Origin: Pseudovibrio sp. Alg231-02 | Lineage (GTDB): Bacteria > Pseudomonadota > Alphaproteobacteria > Rhizobiales > Stappiaceae | Reading direction: 5' to 3' | Length of the DNA: 64,000 nucleotides | Assembly: GCF_900143565.1 (NCBI RefSeq) | Contig: NZ_FREX01000002.1 | Coordinates: forward strand, 1-64,000 | In this document: positions 16,706 to 25,446 of the stretch, one piece after another | Layout: each line of letters begins with the position of its first letter | Position numbering within the stretch: the first letter of the stretch is position 1 | Made by a program: the position numbers and the translations under genes | The notes under the pieces: model-generated | Database searches by the model: none | Told to the model about the DNA's origin: nothing | Seen by the model: only the letters and a program-made list of their open reading frames with translations

Positions 16706-18595
16706 ATGTTTGATAGCGTCCTGGTCGCCAATCGGGGGGAGATTGCTCGCCGAGTGTTCCGCACTGCGCGGCAAAAGGGCTATCGGAGTATTGCTGTTTA
16801 TTCCGAGGCTGATGCAACGGCTCCTCATGTTGAAGATGCTGATATTGCAGCGTGTATTGGCGGGGCAACACCAGCGCACTCCTACCTGAATATTGAAGCT
16901 ATATTGGAAGCGGCCCGTAAAACCGGCGCACAGGCTGTGCATCCGGGATATGGGTTCCTGGCAGAAAACGCGGAGTTTGCGCGCGCTTGTGCGGATGCTG
17001 GACTGGTCTTCATTGGCCCACCAGCGGAAGCGATTGAGCTGATGGGCTCCAAGCGGCTTTCCAAACTGCGGATGATTGAGGCGGGTGTGCCGTGTGTTCC
17101 GGGATATTCTGGTGCGGATCAGTCTACGGAGACATTGGCTGCAGAAGCAGCGCGTATTGGCGTGCCGTTGATGATCAAGGCGTCTGCTGGCGGCGGCGGA
17201 CGTGGCCTGCGCCTTGTTGAAGATCTGGCCGGGCTTGAAGACAAGCTGGCGGCTGCAGCTTCTGAAGCTGAGAATGCTTTTGGCAATGGCGAGCTTATTC
17301 TTGAGAAGGCGGTGATCAATCCGCGTCACGTCGAGATTCAGGTGTTTGCTGATAATCATGGCAATGTGGTGCATCTGGGTGAGCGGGACTGTTCTGTACA
17401 GCGTCGCCACCAGAAGGTGATTGAGGAAGCGCCGGGGCCATCGGTTACGCCGGAAATCCGCGCAGCAATGGGGCAGGCTGCTGTTGATGCGGCACGGGCC
17501 ATTGGCTATCGCGGGGCAGGAACCGTTGAGTTTTTGTTGGCTGTTGATGGCAGTTTCTACTTCATGGAGATGAATACCCGCCTGCAGGTGGAGCATCCGG
17601 TGACGGAAGAGATCACTGGTCAGGATTTGGTTGCGTGGCAACTGGATGTTGCTGCTGGAAAGCCTTTGCCGTTGAGCCAGGAGAATGTTTCCTTCAGTGG
17701 TCACGCCATGGAGTTGCGTCTCTATGCAGAAGATGCGGACGCTGGCTTTTTGCCACAAACGGGGACTGTGCTGGCGTGGAATGGCAATGACCTTTCTGTG
17801 CGCGTTGATAGTGCCATTGAACAGGGTAGCGAGATTTCATCCTACTACGATCCAATGATTGCCAAGTTGATTGCACATGGCAGTGATCGGGATGAAGCAC
17901 GGCGCAAGCTACTGCGTGGGCTGGATGAGTTGGTTCTGCAAGGGCTGGTTCACAATGGCTCCTTCCTGAAAAGCGTTTTGCAGGATGATGTGTTTGCAGC
18001 TGGCAAGGCTACGACGGCGTTCCTTAATGATCGTGAACTTGGCTCTGTTGCAGCTGATGCAACGCGAGAGCTTATGCGGGATCTTGCCGTGTGTTTGTTT
18101 GCTCGCAGCAAAGGCCAAAGCCGCTGGACGACCGCGACCCCTCTACCTGTAAGGATCAAGCTGGATGGTGAGGAGGTCTCTGCGCGGGAGGACCTGCGGG
18201 TTCTTGCGGGTGAAGATCGCGGCAACATTGTTTTTGAAGCGGACGGCGTTCGTCGCTCTGCCTTTGTGAGTGAAGCGCCTGAAGGTGGGCTTTGGATCTC
18301 GCTGGAAGGGCAGACGCAGTTCTTCGAAGAGCAGAGTTTCAGCTCCAAGAAAGAAGATAATTCGGCTGCATCCAGCTCGATTATTGCACCGATGCCGGGA
18401 GCTGTTGTTGCTTTGAAGACAGAGCAGGGCGCACAGGTCTCCAAAGGAGATGTGCTGCTGGTTCTGGAAGCGATGAAGATGCAGCACGAGCTGACGGCAC
18501 CGCGTGATGGTGTTGTTGCTGAACTTGGGACGCAGGAAGGTGCGCAGGTGAACAGCCGTGACGTGCTGGTTCGTCTGGAAGAAGAGACCGCCTGA
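16706..18595 (+). CDS. Acyl-CoA carboxylase alpha subunit: biotin carboxylase plus biotin carrier (AtuF/LiuD-like)
   Basis: A 629-residue protein joining a biotin carboxylase domain (about residues 1-450) and a C-terminal biotinyl domain (about 555-628). The ATP-grasp glycine loop is S-A-G-G-G-G-R-G-L-R, followed by the E-M-N-T-R-L-Q-V-E-H catalytic segment. The carrier motif E-A-M-K-M-Q-H-E places the biotinylated lysine at residue 591. It carboxylates its own biotin with ATP and bicarbonate for the beta subunit at 13755. A GAAGGGA site precedes the ATG. It follows the palindromic repeat at 16631, so its expression may be set apart from the upstream genes. Confidence 0.92.
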   Translation: MFDSVLVANRGEIARRVFRTARQKGYRSIAVYSEADATAPHVEDADIAACIGGATPAHSYLNIEAILEAARKTGAQAVHPGYGFLAENAEFARACADAGLVFIGPPAEAIELMGSKRLSKLRMIEAGVPCVPGYSGADQSTETLAAEAARIGVPLMIKASAGGGGRGLRLVEDLAGLEDKLAAAASEAENAFGNGELILEKAVINPRHVEIQVFADNHGNVVHLGERDCSVQRRHQKVIEEAPGPSVTPEIRAAMGQAAVDAARAIGYRGAGTVEFLLAVDGSFYFMEMNTRLQVEHPVTEEITGQDLVAWQLDVAAGKPLPLSQENVSFSGHAMELRLYAEDADAGFLPQTGTVLAWNGNDLSVRVDSAIEQGSEISSYYDPMIAKLIAHGSDRDEARRKLLRGLDELVLQGLVHNGSFLKSVLQDDVFAAGKATTAFLNDRELGSVAADATRELMRDLAVCLFARSKGQSRWTTATPLPVRIKLDGEEVSAREDLRVLAGEDRGNIVFEADGVRRSAFVSEAPEGGLWISLEGQTQFFEEQSFSSKKEDNSAASSSIIAPMPGAVVALKTEQGAQVSKGDVLLVLEAMKMQHELTAPRDGVVAELGTQEGAQVNSRDVLVRLEEETA

Positions 18596-18647
18596 GATCT
18601 TCCGCCAGTGATTTTGTGAATGACCCGCAGGTTTTGCGGAGGAGAAT

Positions 18648-19820
18648 ATGATGAGTTTGAGTCTTCCTGACTTCGGATTGAAGCGCAAGTCCACCATGTT
18701 CAACGAGGAGCATGAGGCTTTTCGTGATGTGCTTTCCCGTTTCATTGCCAAGGAGATTACTCCTTACGTCGCCCAGTGGGATGAAGCCAACGAGTTTCCT
18801 CGTGAGCTTTACAAAAAGGCGGCGGATGTTGGGCTGCTCGGCATCATGTTTCCTGAGGAGTATGGTGGGACGGGTATCGATTATCCGTTGTCTTATCTCT
18901 CCGCCGTTGAGCTTGGACGTGCGGGGAGCGGGGGTATCAATGCGGGCTTGATGAGCCACACCATTGGCACGCCTCCAATTGCGCACCTTGGGTCTGATGA
19001 GTTGAAGGCACGGGTGATCCCGTCAGTTTTGGCAGGCGAGAAGATTTCGGCGCTTGCGATCACCGAGCCGGGTGGTGGATCGGATGTGCAGAACCTGAAG
19101 ACGGTTGCCCGTCGCGAGAATGGTCATTACGTCCTGAATGGTGAGAAGACCTTCATCACCTCCGGTATGCGTGCAGACTACTATACGGTTGCTGTGCGGA
19201 CGGGTGATACGGGCATGGGCGGTATTTCGCTGATGCTGGTTGAAAAGGGCATGGAAGGTTTTACTCAGACGCCGTTGCACAAGATGGGATGGTGGGCCTC
19301 TGACACCGCTACGCTGCATTTCGACAATGTGAAGGTGCCTGTCGAAAACCTGATTGGCGGCGAGAATGCCGGGTTCATGGGCATCATGATGAATTTCAAC
19401 AATGAGCGCCTGTTCCTGGCCTCTGCTTGTTATGGGCATATGCTTGGTGTGTTCGAGGAGGCGCTTGACTGGGCGAAGCAACGCGAGACGTTTGGCAAAC
19501 CGCTCATTTATCGTCAGGTCATCCGGCACAAGTTTGTTGATATGGCGATGAAGATGCAGGCAGTTCGAGCCGTGCTGGAAGAGCTGGCGCAGCGGTTGCA
19601 GCTGGGAGAAAGCCCGATCACCGAGATCTGTATGGCGAAGAACCTTGCAACAAGCACACTGGAATATGTGGCCAATGAGTGTCTGCAGATCCTTGGTGGT
19701 GCAGGTTACATGCGCGGAACCAAGGTTGAGCGCATTTACCGTGAGACCAAGGTGATGACGATTGGTGGCGGTTCTTCAGAGATCATGAAGGATCTGGCCA
19801 GTCGGCAGATGGGTATCTAA
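18648..19820 (+). CDS. Second acyl-CoA dehydrogenase of the cluster
   Basis: A 390-residue FAD acyl-CoA dehydrogenase. I-T-E-P-G-G-G-S-D-V is at about residues 139-148, followed by F-I-T-S-G-M; the C-terminal domain carries I-L-G-G-A-G-Y and G-G-G-S-S-E. It is clearly distinct from the dehydrogenase at 15419 and starts 52 bases after the carboxylase alpha subunit, with GGAGGAG upstream. A tandem ATG ATG leaves one codon of doubt. It is the last gene of the run before a strong terminator. A second dehydrogenase could handle another intermediate of the same branched substrate. The known Pseudomonas atu operon has only one, so this is a variation. Confidence 0.88.
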   Translation: MMSLSLPDFGLKRKSTMFNEEHEAFRDVLSRFIAKEITPYVAQWDEANEFPRELYKKAADVGLLGIMFPEEYGGTGIDYPLSYLSAVELGRAGSGGINAGLMSHTIGTPPIAHLGSDELKARVIPSVLAGEKISALAITEPGGGSDVQNLKTVARRENGHYVLNGEKTFITSGMRADYYTVAVRTGDTGMGGISLMLVEKGMEGFTQTPLHKMGWWASDTATLHFDNVKVPVENLIGGENAGFMGIMMNFNNERLFLASACYGHMLGVFEEALDWAKQRETFGKPLIYRQVIRHKFVDMAMKMQAVRAVLEELAQRLQLGESPITEICMAKNLATSTLEYVANECLQILGGAGYMRGTKVERIYRETKVMTIGGGSSEIMKDLASRQMGI

Positions 19821-19838
19821 GTGTTTTGTTTTGAATGA

Positions 19839-19866
19839 AAAAGCCCCGCTTTTGAGCGGGGCTTTT
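19839..19866. terminator. Bidirectional intrinsic terminator
   Basis: AAAAGCCCCGC (19839-19849) pairs with GCGGGGCTTTT (19856-19866) over a TTTTGA loop. It has a T-run on one side and an A-run on the other, so it can stop transcripts from both the acyl-CoA dehydrogenase gene and the convergent flotillin gene. Confidence 0.88.
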
Positions 19867-19871
19867 GTGGT

Positions 19872-21602
19872 TTATACGGTTTCTTTAGAGACTGATTGTG
19901 CCATCTCATTTGGCGTTGCGCCGGAGATGCCCAACTCTCCGAGGAGACTGTCGACCAGTGGGGCCTGAGAGCGGTATCTCAGAGCTGAGTTGACCAACTG
20001 ATCGGAGAGACCGGCAGACCCTTCTGTTGGTGTTCCGGTTGCTGCTGGTGCTGCACCACCCAGACCATCGACCTGAAGGATTTTGATCTCGTCGATGTTC
20101 TCCATTGGCTTCACGCTCTCGCTGATGACCTGTGGCAGAGCTTCGATCAAAGCCAGTTTGACCTGCATATTGATCTGCTCAGGTGATAGGAGGTTGGATG
20201 CCTCGTTTAGGATACGCTGACCTTCTGCTTCTACCGCGAGGCGCAGCTTGTCTGCTTCTGCACGGGTCGTGACGGCGTCTGCTTCCGCGTTTGCTGCAAT
20301 ACGGATCTGATCCGCATCACCGCCGGCTTTCAGTCGTACAGCTTCTGCGTGGTCTTCTGCAGCTTGCTTTTCTGCTTCCGCACCAACTGTAACGGCGATA
20401 GCGGAGCGTTCTGCATCCTGAGCTGCCTGAACCAAATCGACCTGCTTGTGACGTTCGGCTACTTCGATCTCACGCGCTGTGATGACCTGTTCTTCTGCCT
20501 TGATCGCAATAGCGCGGGCTTCGTTTGCTGCAGCATCGGCAGTTGAAAGCGCTTTGGACTTCTCGGAGACTGCAATTGAGCGGTCCTGTTGGGTCAGCTC
20601 AAGAACCTTCTCTTTTTCAATGCGCGTTTCTTCCAGTGCGCGGTCCTTGAGAATTTCCTGCTCTTTGACCTGACGCTCGGATGCGATTGCTGACTGGCGG
20701 ATTTCCAGCTTTGACGTGATATCTGCCTGCTCTGCATCACGGCGACGTTCTGCCTGTTCTGTGGCAATCAATGCTTGTTGCTTGGCTTTGCGAATTTCCA
20801 GATCACGTTGCTGTTCCAGTGAAGCGTATTCTTCCTCACGGGCGATTTCGAGCTTTTGTTGCTCGGCTTCTAGGTTTTTGCGGCGGATCAGGACTTCTGT
20901 ATCCTGCTCAATGTCGTTGCGCTTTCTGCGACGCTCTTCAATCTCTTGCGTGAGCTTGGTCAGACCTTCTGCATCAAACGCGTTGTTCGGATTGAAGTAT
21001 TCCATGCGAGTCTGGTCAAGACCGGTCAGGGAGACTGATTCCAGCTCAAGGCCGTTTTTCAGCAGATCTTCGGAGACGGCTGCCTGTACCTTCTGCACAA
21101 AGGAGACGCGTTGCTCGTGCAGTTCTTCCATTGCCATTTCAGCAGCCACGGCGCGCAGAGCATCAACGAACTTACCTTCAATGAGGTGCTTCAGATCTTC
21201 CGGATGCATGGTGCGAACGCCGAGAGTTTGTGCAGCATTGGCAATGGATTCAATGGTTGGCTGAGCGCGTAGGTAAAACTCAGCAACCACATCAACACGC
21301 ATTCTATCGCGGGTGATCAGTGCTGCTTCATCGGCTCTGCGCACTTCAAGGCGCAAGGTGTTCATATTCACCTGAATGATATCGTGCAGCACTGGCAAGA
21401 CAATTGCGCCGCCGTTCATGATAACTTTCTGGCCACCAAAGCCAGTCCGTACAAACGCAACCTCTTTTGAAGAGCGGGTGTAGAGGCGGGAGAAGACAAT
21501 GCCGATTGCGAGAAGAGCAATAAGGACAACGGCTGCCAGGACGAGCATCTCAGTCAGTCCAGTGGCTGACTCCAAGGCGGAGTTTTGATTTTCTGTAAAC
21601 AT
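19872..21602 (-). CDS. Flotillin/YqiK-type SPFH membrane scaffold protein
   Basis: A 576-residue flotillin. One membrane segment near the N-terminus (about residues 17-37) is followed by an SPFH/Band-7 domain (about 45-215), then a long Glu/Ala/Lys/Gln-rich coiled coil with many E-A-E repeats (about 220-490) and a C-terminal flotillin region. Such proteins build membrane microdomains. It starts at the ATG at 21602, with GAGG about eight bases upstream; an ATG four codons earlier has no site. It is the last gene of a four-gene minus-strand operon with a YqiJ-like protein and PspA. E. coli has the parallel pair yqiJ-yqiK. Confidence 0.9.
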   Translation of the reverse strand: MFTENQNSALESATGLTEMLVLAAVVLIALLAIGIVFSRLYTRSSKEVAFVRTGFGGQKVIMNGGAIVLPVLHDIIQVNMNTLRLEVRRADEAALITRDRMRVDVVAEFYLRAQPTIESIANAAQTLGVRTMHPEDLKHLIEGKFVDALRAVAAEMAMEELHEQRVSFVQKVQAAVSEDLLKNGLELESVSLTGLDQTRMEYFNPNNAFDAEGLTKLTQEIEERRRKRNDIEQDTEVLIRRKNLEAEQQKLEIAREEEYASLEQQRDLEIRKAKQQALIATEQAERRRDAEQADITSKLEIRQSAIASERQVKEQEILKDRALEETRIEKEKVLELTQQDRSIAVSEKSKALSTADAAANEARAIAIKAEEQVITAREIEVAERHKQVDLVQAAQDAERSAIAVTVGAEAEKQAAEDHAEAVRLKAGGDADQIRIAANAEADAVTTRAEADKLRLAVEAEGQRILNEASNLLSPEQINMQVKLALIEALPQVISESVKPMENIDEIKILQVDGLGGAAPAATGTPTEGSAGLSDQLVNSALRYRSQAPLVDSLLGELGISGATPNEMAQSVSKETV

Positions 21603-21623
21603 ATTGGGCCTCAAATTGAGAGA

Positions 21624-22337
21624 TTAATCTGCAAGCGTGTCTGGGCGAGGTGATAAATTTTTGTGTGGGTTCGCAATTGCTGTGAAAAGGGAGCCTTTTA
21701 AGCCGACAAGCAAGACTTCGTCTCCCTGTTTTAAAGTGATGTCTGGCTGGTCTGGAATGACCTGCACGTAATGTCGTGTTCCAAAATTATCCGTGACGCG
21801 GGCTTCTGCCTGCAAAGCCATGGTCGCATTGCCAAGTGTCAGGACTGCAACTTCGCCCACCAAATTGTTTCGTGAGCGTGCGTCTGTCTCTTCCTTGGGC
21901 ATGATGCGGCCAATGGCATGACCAGTTGTGGCGGTGAACCAGAAGCTGACAATCACTGTCGGGATGAGCGCCATCCAAAAGGGGATTGATGAGCCTATGA
22001 CAGATGCAGCGGTGTACTGTATCAGTACGCCTATGATGCCGAAGCTGGTAAGCAGGATGATCAGCAAGACGATGAACGGGACCTTGCCCACGGCCAGCCA
22101 TGCCAGAAACCCGTCGACGGGGCCAAGGCCGACCGCGTCTACCGAGACGTCTGCATCCATATCGACATCTGCATCGATATCCAGATCCGGCAATACATCA
22201 TCGACCAGACCGGAAAGAGATAGCCCGAATACCATGCCGACAACTTCGAGCAGCGCCAGAGCGAGCATGACGAAAATGGCGAGCGTGAAGAGATAGGTCT
22301 CGCTTGAAAAAAGTAGTTGTGCCAATTCATCCCCCAA
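21624..22337 (-). CDS. YqiJ/OB-fold membrane protein (NfeD-like flotillin partner)
   Basis: A 237-residue membrane protein. Hydrophobic segments lie at about residues 14-42, 86-108 and 115-137, followed by a C-terminal domain of OB-fold character (about 155-220). The loop after the first segment is strikingly acidic, with repeated D-x-D steps at about 46-68. NfeD-type OB-fold proteins pair with SPFH proteins, and here the gene ends 21 bases before the flotillin start. It probably anchors or regulates the flotillin assembly. The function of the Asp-rich stretch is unknown; metal binding is conceivable. Confidence 0.82.
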   Translation of the reverse strand: MGDELAQLLFSSETYLFTLAIFVMLALALLEVVGMVFGLSLSGLVDDVLPDLDIDADVDMDADVSVDAVGLGPVDGFLAWLAVGKVPFIVLLIILLTSFGIIGVLIQYTAASVIGSSIPFWMALIPTVIVSFWFTATTGHAIGRIMPKEETDARSRNNLVGEVAVLTLGNATMALQAEARVTDNFGTRHYVQVIPDQPDITLKQGDEVLLVGLKGSLFTAIANPHKNLSPRPDTLAD

Positions 22338-22362
22338 TGAACACTATGATTGCCGGTTGCTG

Positions 22363-23040
22363 TTATTCCAGTTCAGCTTCCAGCGCAGCAAGGCGCTCTT
22401 CTACGCGGTGGTCGCGGGTCATCTGATCCAGCTTTGCGAGCTTTGCATCGTCACCCATACTTCCTGAGTTTACGACACCCGGTACTCCTGTAGCTGCTTT
22501 CATTGCGCGATCAAATGCAGAGTTGGCATTGTCAACGGCTGTATTGAGCTTGTGATCGCTGCCTCCATCTGCTGTTGCGCTTTGTGATGTTGCAGCATTT
22601 TTTTGCGCAATGTAAGCGTCCAGTTGGTCTGCCATTTCGCGCTTGCGGCCCTGAAGAGCGAGGATGGAGTTGTTGAGCTCCTGTTCTTCATCACCAGCGT
22701 CGGCAATTGTCTTTTCCAGAACTGGAATTTGCGCTTCCAGATCCATCTGACGGGCAACAGCCGCGCGGGCTAGATCCTTCTCGCCAGCGCGCAGGGCAAT
22801 GGCGGTTTTCTCGGAGAGTTCTTCGTGAGACTTGTTGGTCTCTGCGAGCCGCTGGCTTGCTACGTGCTTTTTGACGGCTGCTTTGCCAAGAGCGTCGCGG
22901 ACGTCTTCAACAGCGTTGTCGAGTTCACGAATGGCCTGTTTCATCACCATGTCAGGTGCAGTGCTTTCGACGGCATCTACAATGGAGTTGGCAGTTCCGG
23001 AGACCAGACGACCGACGCGAGATAAAAGAGATTCAGACAT
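22363..23040 (-). CDS. PspA/IM30 (Vipp1)-family protein
   Basis: A 225-residue coiled-coil protein of the PspA/IM30 family. PspA proteins bind and reinforce stressed inner membranes and are related in fold to ESCRT-III. The N-terminal amphipathic stretch (about residues 1-25) and the A-I-R-E-L-D-N-A-V helix are visible, then long heptad-rich helices to about residue 150. The last 25 residues (D-D-A-K-L-A-K-L-D...) form a separate short helix. No PspF or PspBC homologue is in the window. Its place in an operon with YqiJ-like and flotillin genes, 25 bases upstream of the former, suggests a combined membrane-protection unit. Confidence 0.88.
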   Translation of the reverse strand: MSESLLSRVGRLVSGTANSIVDAVESTAPDMVMKQAIRELDNAVEDVRDALGKAAVKKHVASQRLAETNKSHEELSEKTAIALRAGEKDLARAAVARQMDLEAQIPVLEKTIADAGDEEQELNNSILALQGRKREMADQLDAYIAQKNAATSQSATADGGSDHKLNTAVDNANSAFDRAMKAATGVPGVVNSGSMGDDAKLAKLDQMTRDHRVEERLAALEAELE

Positions 23041-23054
23041 TGAGTCCTCCAGTA

Positions 23055-23531
23055 TTACTTCGAGTTTAAACGGTTGCGCAAAAGTTCAGTGGAGCTGCGC
23101 ATATCATCGACAAGCTCTTTGAAGAGTTCCGGATTTTGTAGGCGTGGATTCCGTCTCAATCCGGCCTGAAGCACCAGCTCAATGAGCTCAAAAAAATCTT
23201 CTGTAATTGCAGCTTCTGCATCTTTCAGGTCTGTTTCGCCAGCTTTGCCAGCCAGCTCCCCTAAAAGAAGCGGAAGGCGGTCAGTCAGTAACCGCAGAAC
23301 GTCTGACTGGCGATCACTCTGGTCCAGCATGTCGCTTGCTGGTTTTACCAGTTTCCGCGCCGCAAATGTGTGCGTACCATCGCCCAGTGATGCGAAGCTG
23401 CTTTCCGGTGCGGCTATGAGCGCCCGGATTTTATCACTTGGCGTTTTGGCTTCCGGAAAGTTCAACCGGGCCAAGCGCTCCGATTCCTCTTGCGTTAATC
23501 GCACGCTTAGCGAAATGGATCTTGATGGCAT
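23055..23531 (-). CDS. Ribbon-helix-helix-like protein of unknown function, first gene of the PspA operon
   Basis: A 158-residue protein. The first 45 residues (S-I-S-L-S-V-R-L-T-Q-E-E-S-E-R-L) look like a ribbon-helix-helix strand and helix pair. The rest is helical, acidic and leucine-rich, with no motif I can name. The ATG at 23531 has AAGGTG five bases upstream; a start five codons earlier would put that site inside the gene. It lies 14 bases before pspA, so it is probably co-transcribed and may autoregulate the operon or act as an adaptor. A DNA-binding role is inference. Confidence 0.65.
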   Translation of the reverse strand: MPSRSISLSVRLTQEESERLARLNFPEAKTPSDKIRALIAAPESSFASLGDGTHTFAARKLVKPASDMLDQSDRQSDVLRLLTDRLPLLLGELAGKAGETDLKDAEAAITEDFFELIELVLQAGLRRNPRLQNPELFKELVDDMRSSTELLRNRLNSK

Positions 23532-23747
23532 GTAGCACCTTTGCATTACAAATGTAGTTCTAATGTAATTGCAATTTATGATTGTTCAAGAGGGTAAGCT
23601 AAAGTTTTTTGGATTTGCAGAAAATGACACTGACCAAAATGCGAGTGTTTAGTTGGTTTTTTGGTGAATGAACTCTGAGGTCTCACAGCAGCTGTCTGGA
23701 TTGGTCTTCTTCAGGAAGGATGATGTTGGATAAGGTGAGATTTCATA

Positions 23748-24620
23748 ATGGCGAACTCGCGTGAGGATAGATGTGATTGCGGCTCGGCAGGTGAACGTGG
23801 GACAAGCGAGTTTGGTGATGCTGTTTGGGATGAGCCGGAACGCCTGCATGTGCGCAAGAGTTTGATCCCGGAGGGGGATAACACTGCCTTTGAGCGGATC
23901 ATGGGTGTTTCTGATATCTTCCCAATCAACTACCTTAGCCGTGGGGTCGCGGCTGCGCGGTCTATCTGCAAGGTTCAGCTTTATCGGGGGGGACGCATTC
24001 CGGCAGGGGCTGGGTCTGGCTTTATGGTTGGGCCGAACCTGCTTCTGACCAATAACCATGTGATCCGGTCGCGGCAATCAGCGGCGCAGGCCTCGGCTAT
24101 CTTTCAATATGAGATGGATGAGGATTTTTCGCTTGGGCGGTCTGCCGAGTTCTCGATTACGGATGAGATCTTCTTTACCAGCGCGAGTAACAATCTGGAT
24201 TTCAGTTTTGTCTCTGTTGAAGAGGGGAATAAAGAGGCCAGGTCACTCTCTGACTTCGGTTCTTTGAAGTTGTTGCCTCAATCTGGCAAGGCGGTGAAAG
24301 GTGAGTCTGTTTCAATCATTCATCATCCCAATGGCGGGTTGAAGAGCCTTTCTCTTCGCAACAGCCAAATCCTAAGCGTTCATGATCACTTCATAACTTA
24401 CTCAAGTGATACCCTGCCTGGGTCTTCGGGTGCGCCGGTGCTAAATGACCAATGGTTGCCGGTGGCTTTGCACCACCGCAGTATTTCTCATCCATCCAAT
24501 AGAAACCGCTGGATTGCGAACCGCGGTATCCGGATCAGCGCTATTTTAGCCTACCTGAAGCTGCATGCGTCAAAGCGCAACACCGACGCATTGAGGATTA
24601 CTGAACGTCTTGGTTTGTAA
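23748..24620 (+). CDS. Trypsin-like serine protease without signal peptide
   Basis: A 290-residue S1/V8-like protease domain. The catalytic triad is readable: His104 in T-N-N-H-V-I, Asp151 in N-N-L-D-F-S-F and Ser227 in P-G-S-S-G-A-P-V. G-S-G-F-M-V-G upstream of the His is the usual first strand. The N-terminal 60 residues are polar, with C-D-C and no hydrophobic signal, so the protein should stay in the cytoplasm unless exported by another route. The gene is divergent from the PspA-flotillin operon across 216 bases. Intracellular trypsin-like domains of this sort occur in bacterial conflict and stress systems; that link is only a suggestion. Confidence 0.8.
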   Translation: MANSREDRCDCGSAGERGTSEFGDAVWDEPERLHVRKSLIPEGDNTAFERIMGVSDIFPINYLSRGVAAARSICKVQLYRGGRIPAGAGSGFMVGPNLLLTNNHVIRSRQSAAQASAIFQYEMDEDFSLGRSAEFSITDEIFFTSASNNLDFSFVSVEEGNKEARSLSDFGSLKLLPQSGKAVKGESVSIIHHPNGGLKSLSLRNSQILSVHDHFITYSSDTLPGSSGAPVLNDQWLPVALHHRSISHPSNRNRWIANRGIRISAILAYLKLHASKRNTDALRITERLGL

Positions 24621-24774
24621 TTAAGCAGTAAGATCAGTGCACTAACCAAAGTGTTATGTTGATATACGTAGTTCAAAGTGACTAATGGGCATAACGTATA
24701 TATCAATCCTCTTTTTTCAGAATGCTGCTAGATAAGCGTCCATAAATAGAAGAATAAATCTACATGATAGATCG

Positions 24775-25410
24775 ATGCAAAGCTCCGGCGTTATAAGCAA
24801 AACAATTTTAGGACTTCTGGGAAGCGTACTCTTTGGTGGCGCGGCTGTTGCACAAGTGTGCCCAACCGCAGACACGATGAGAACCGGAATGGTCCTCATA
24901 AACAGCAGTATTCCCGTACGTTTGTTTGTTCGACTTGAAGAGGACGGACAGGTTACAGAGCTGCATTTGAATGAGCGATATGTGGTGGTGCGTGACCAGA
25001 TACATGTTCATGAGAAGGGCTTGTTCCTTTCCTATGAACGAGGGGCTCACATCAATCGGACTTACGTGCCAGATATACCGTTTGCTGAGTTCTTTCCGCT
25101 GGAAGTTGGTAAGGTCTGGACAGCATCCATTGATGTGTTTGAGAACGAAGACCTTGTACGCAGAGACGTGCCCTACAAGTTTTCCGTCGGTGAGCCTGAC
25201 CGCTTGCAGGTTGGCAGTTGCGCCTATGATGTGCTTGATGTGACGCTTGAAACCGTTAGCGCAGAGGGTGAGGATATTGTTACCAAATATGCCTACAGCC
25301 CTGAGCTTGGAACCATCCTTAGAGGGGAAGGCAAGCATCTTTGGACATCCGAAAACGATGTGATGCAGTTTGATGAGCTGCGCGTTGTGCGCAACAAGCT
25401 GGTGCAATAA
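24775..25410 (+). CDS. Hypothetical periplasmic protein
   Basis: A 211-residue protein I do not recognise. An N-terminal signal peptide is clear (hydrophobic to about residue 24, cleavage likely after A-V-A). Two cysteines (C29 near the mature start and one at about 150) could form a disulfide. The rest looks all-beta, with alternating hydrophobics. No convincing ribosome-binding site precedes the ATG, so the start is moderately uncertain. It stands alone: 154 bases follow the protease gene, and a convergent acyl-CoA dehydrogenase gene lies downstream with a weak GGGGAG/CTCCCC hairpin at 25418-25437 between them. Confidence 0.62.
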   Translation: MQSSGVISKTILGLLGSVLFGGAAVAQVCPTADTMRTGMVLINSSIPVRLFVRLEEDGQVTELHLNERYVVVRDQIHVHEKGLFLSYERGAHINRTYVPDIPFAEFFPLEVGKVWTASIDVFENEDLVRRDVPYKFSVGEPDRLQVGSCAYDVLDVTLETVSAEGEDIVTKYAYSPELGTILRGEGKHLWTSENDVMQFDELRVVRNKLVQ

Positions 25411-25446
25411 GCAAAAGGGGAGACCAAAGCCTCCCCCTGAAGACGT

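Noticed and set aside
16616-17758. A 380-codon open frame antisense to the carboxylase alpha gene
   Set aside because: It mirrors the coding frame of a clearly conserved biotin carboxylase, has no ribosome-binding site and reads as a composition-biased protein with no recognisable domain.
25418-25437. GGGGAG/CTCCCC hairpin as a terminator between the orphan periplasmic gene and the acyl-CoA dehydrogenase gene
   Set aside because: The stem has only six pairs with no T-run on either side; it is mentioned with the gene and not listed as a terminator.
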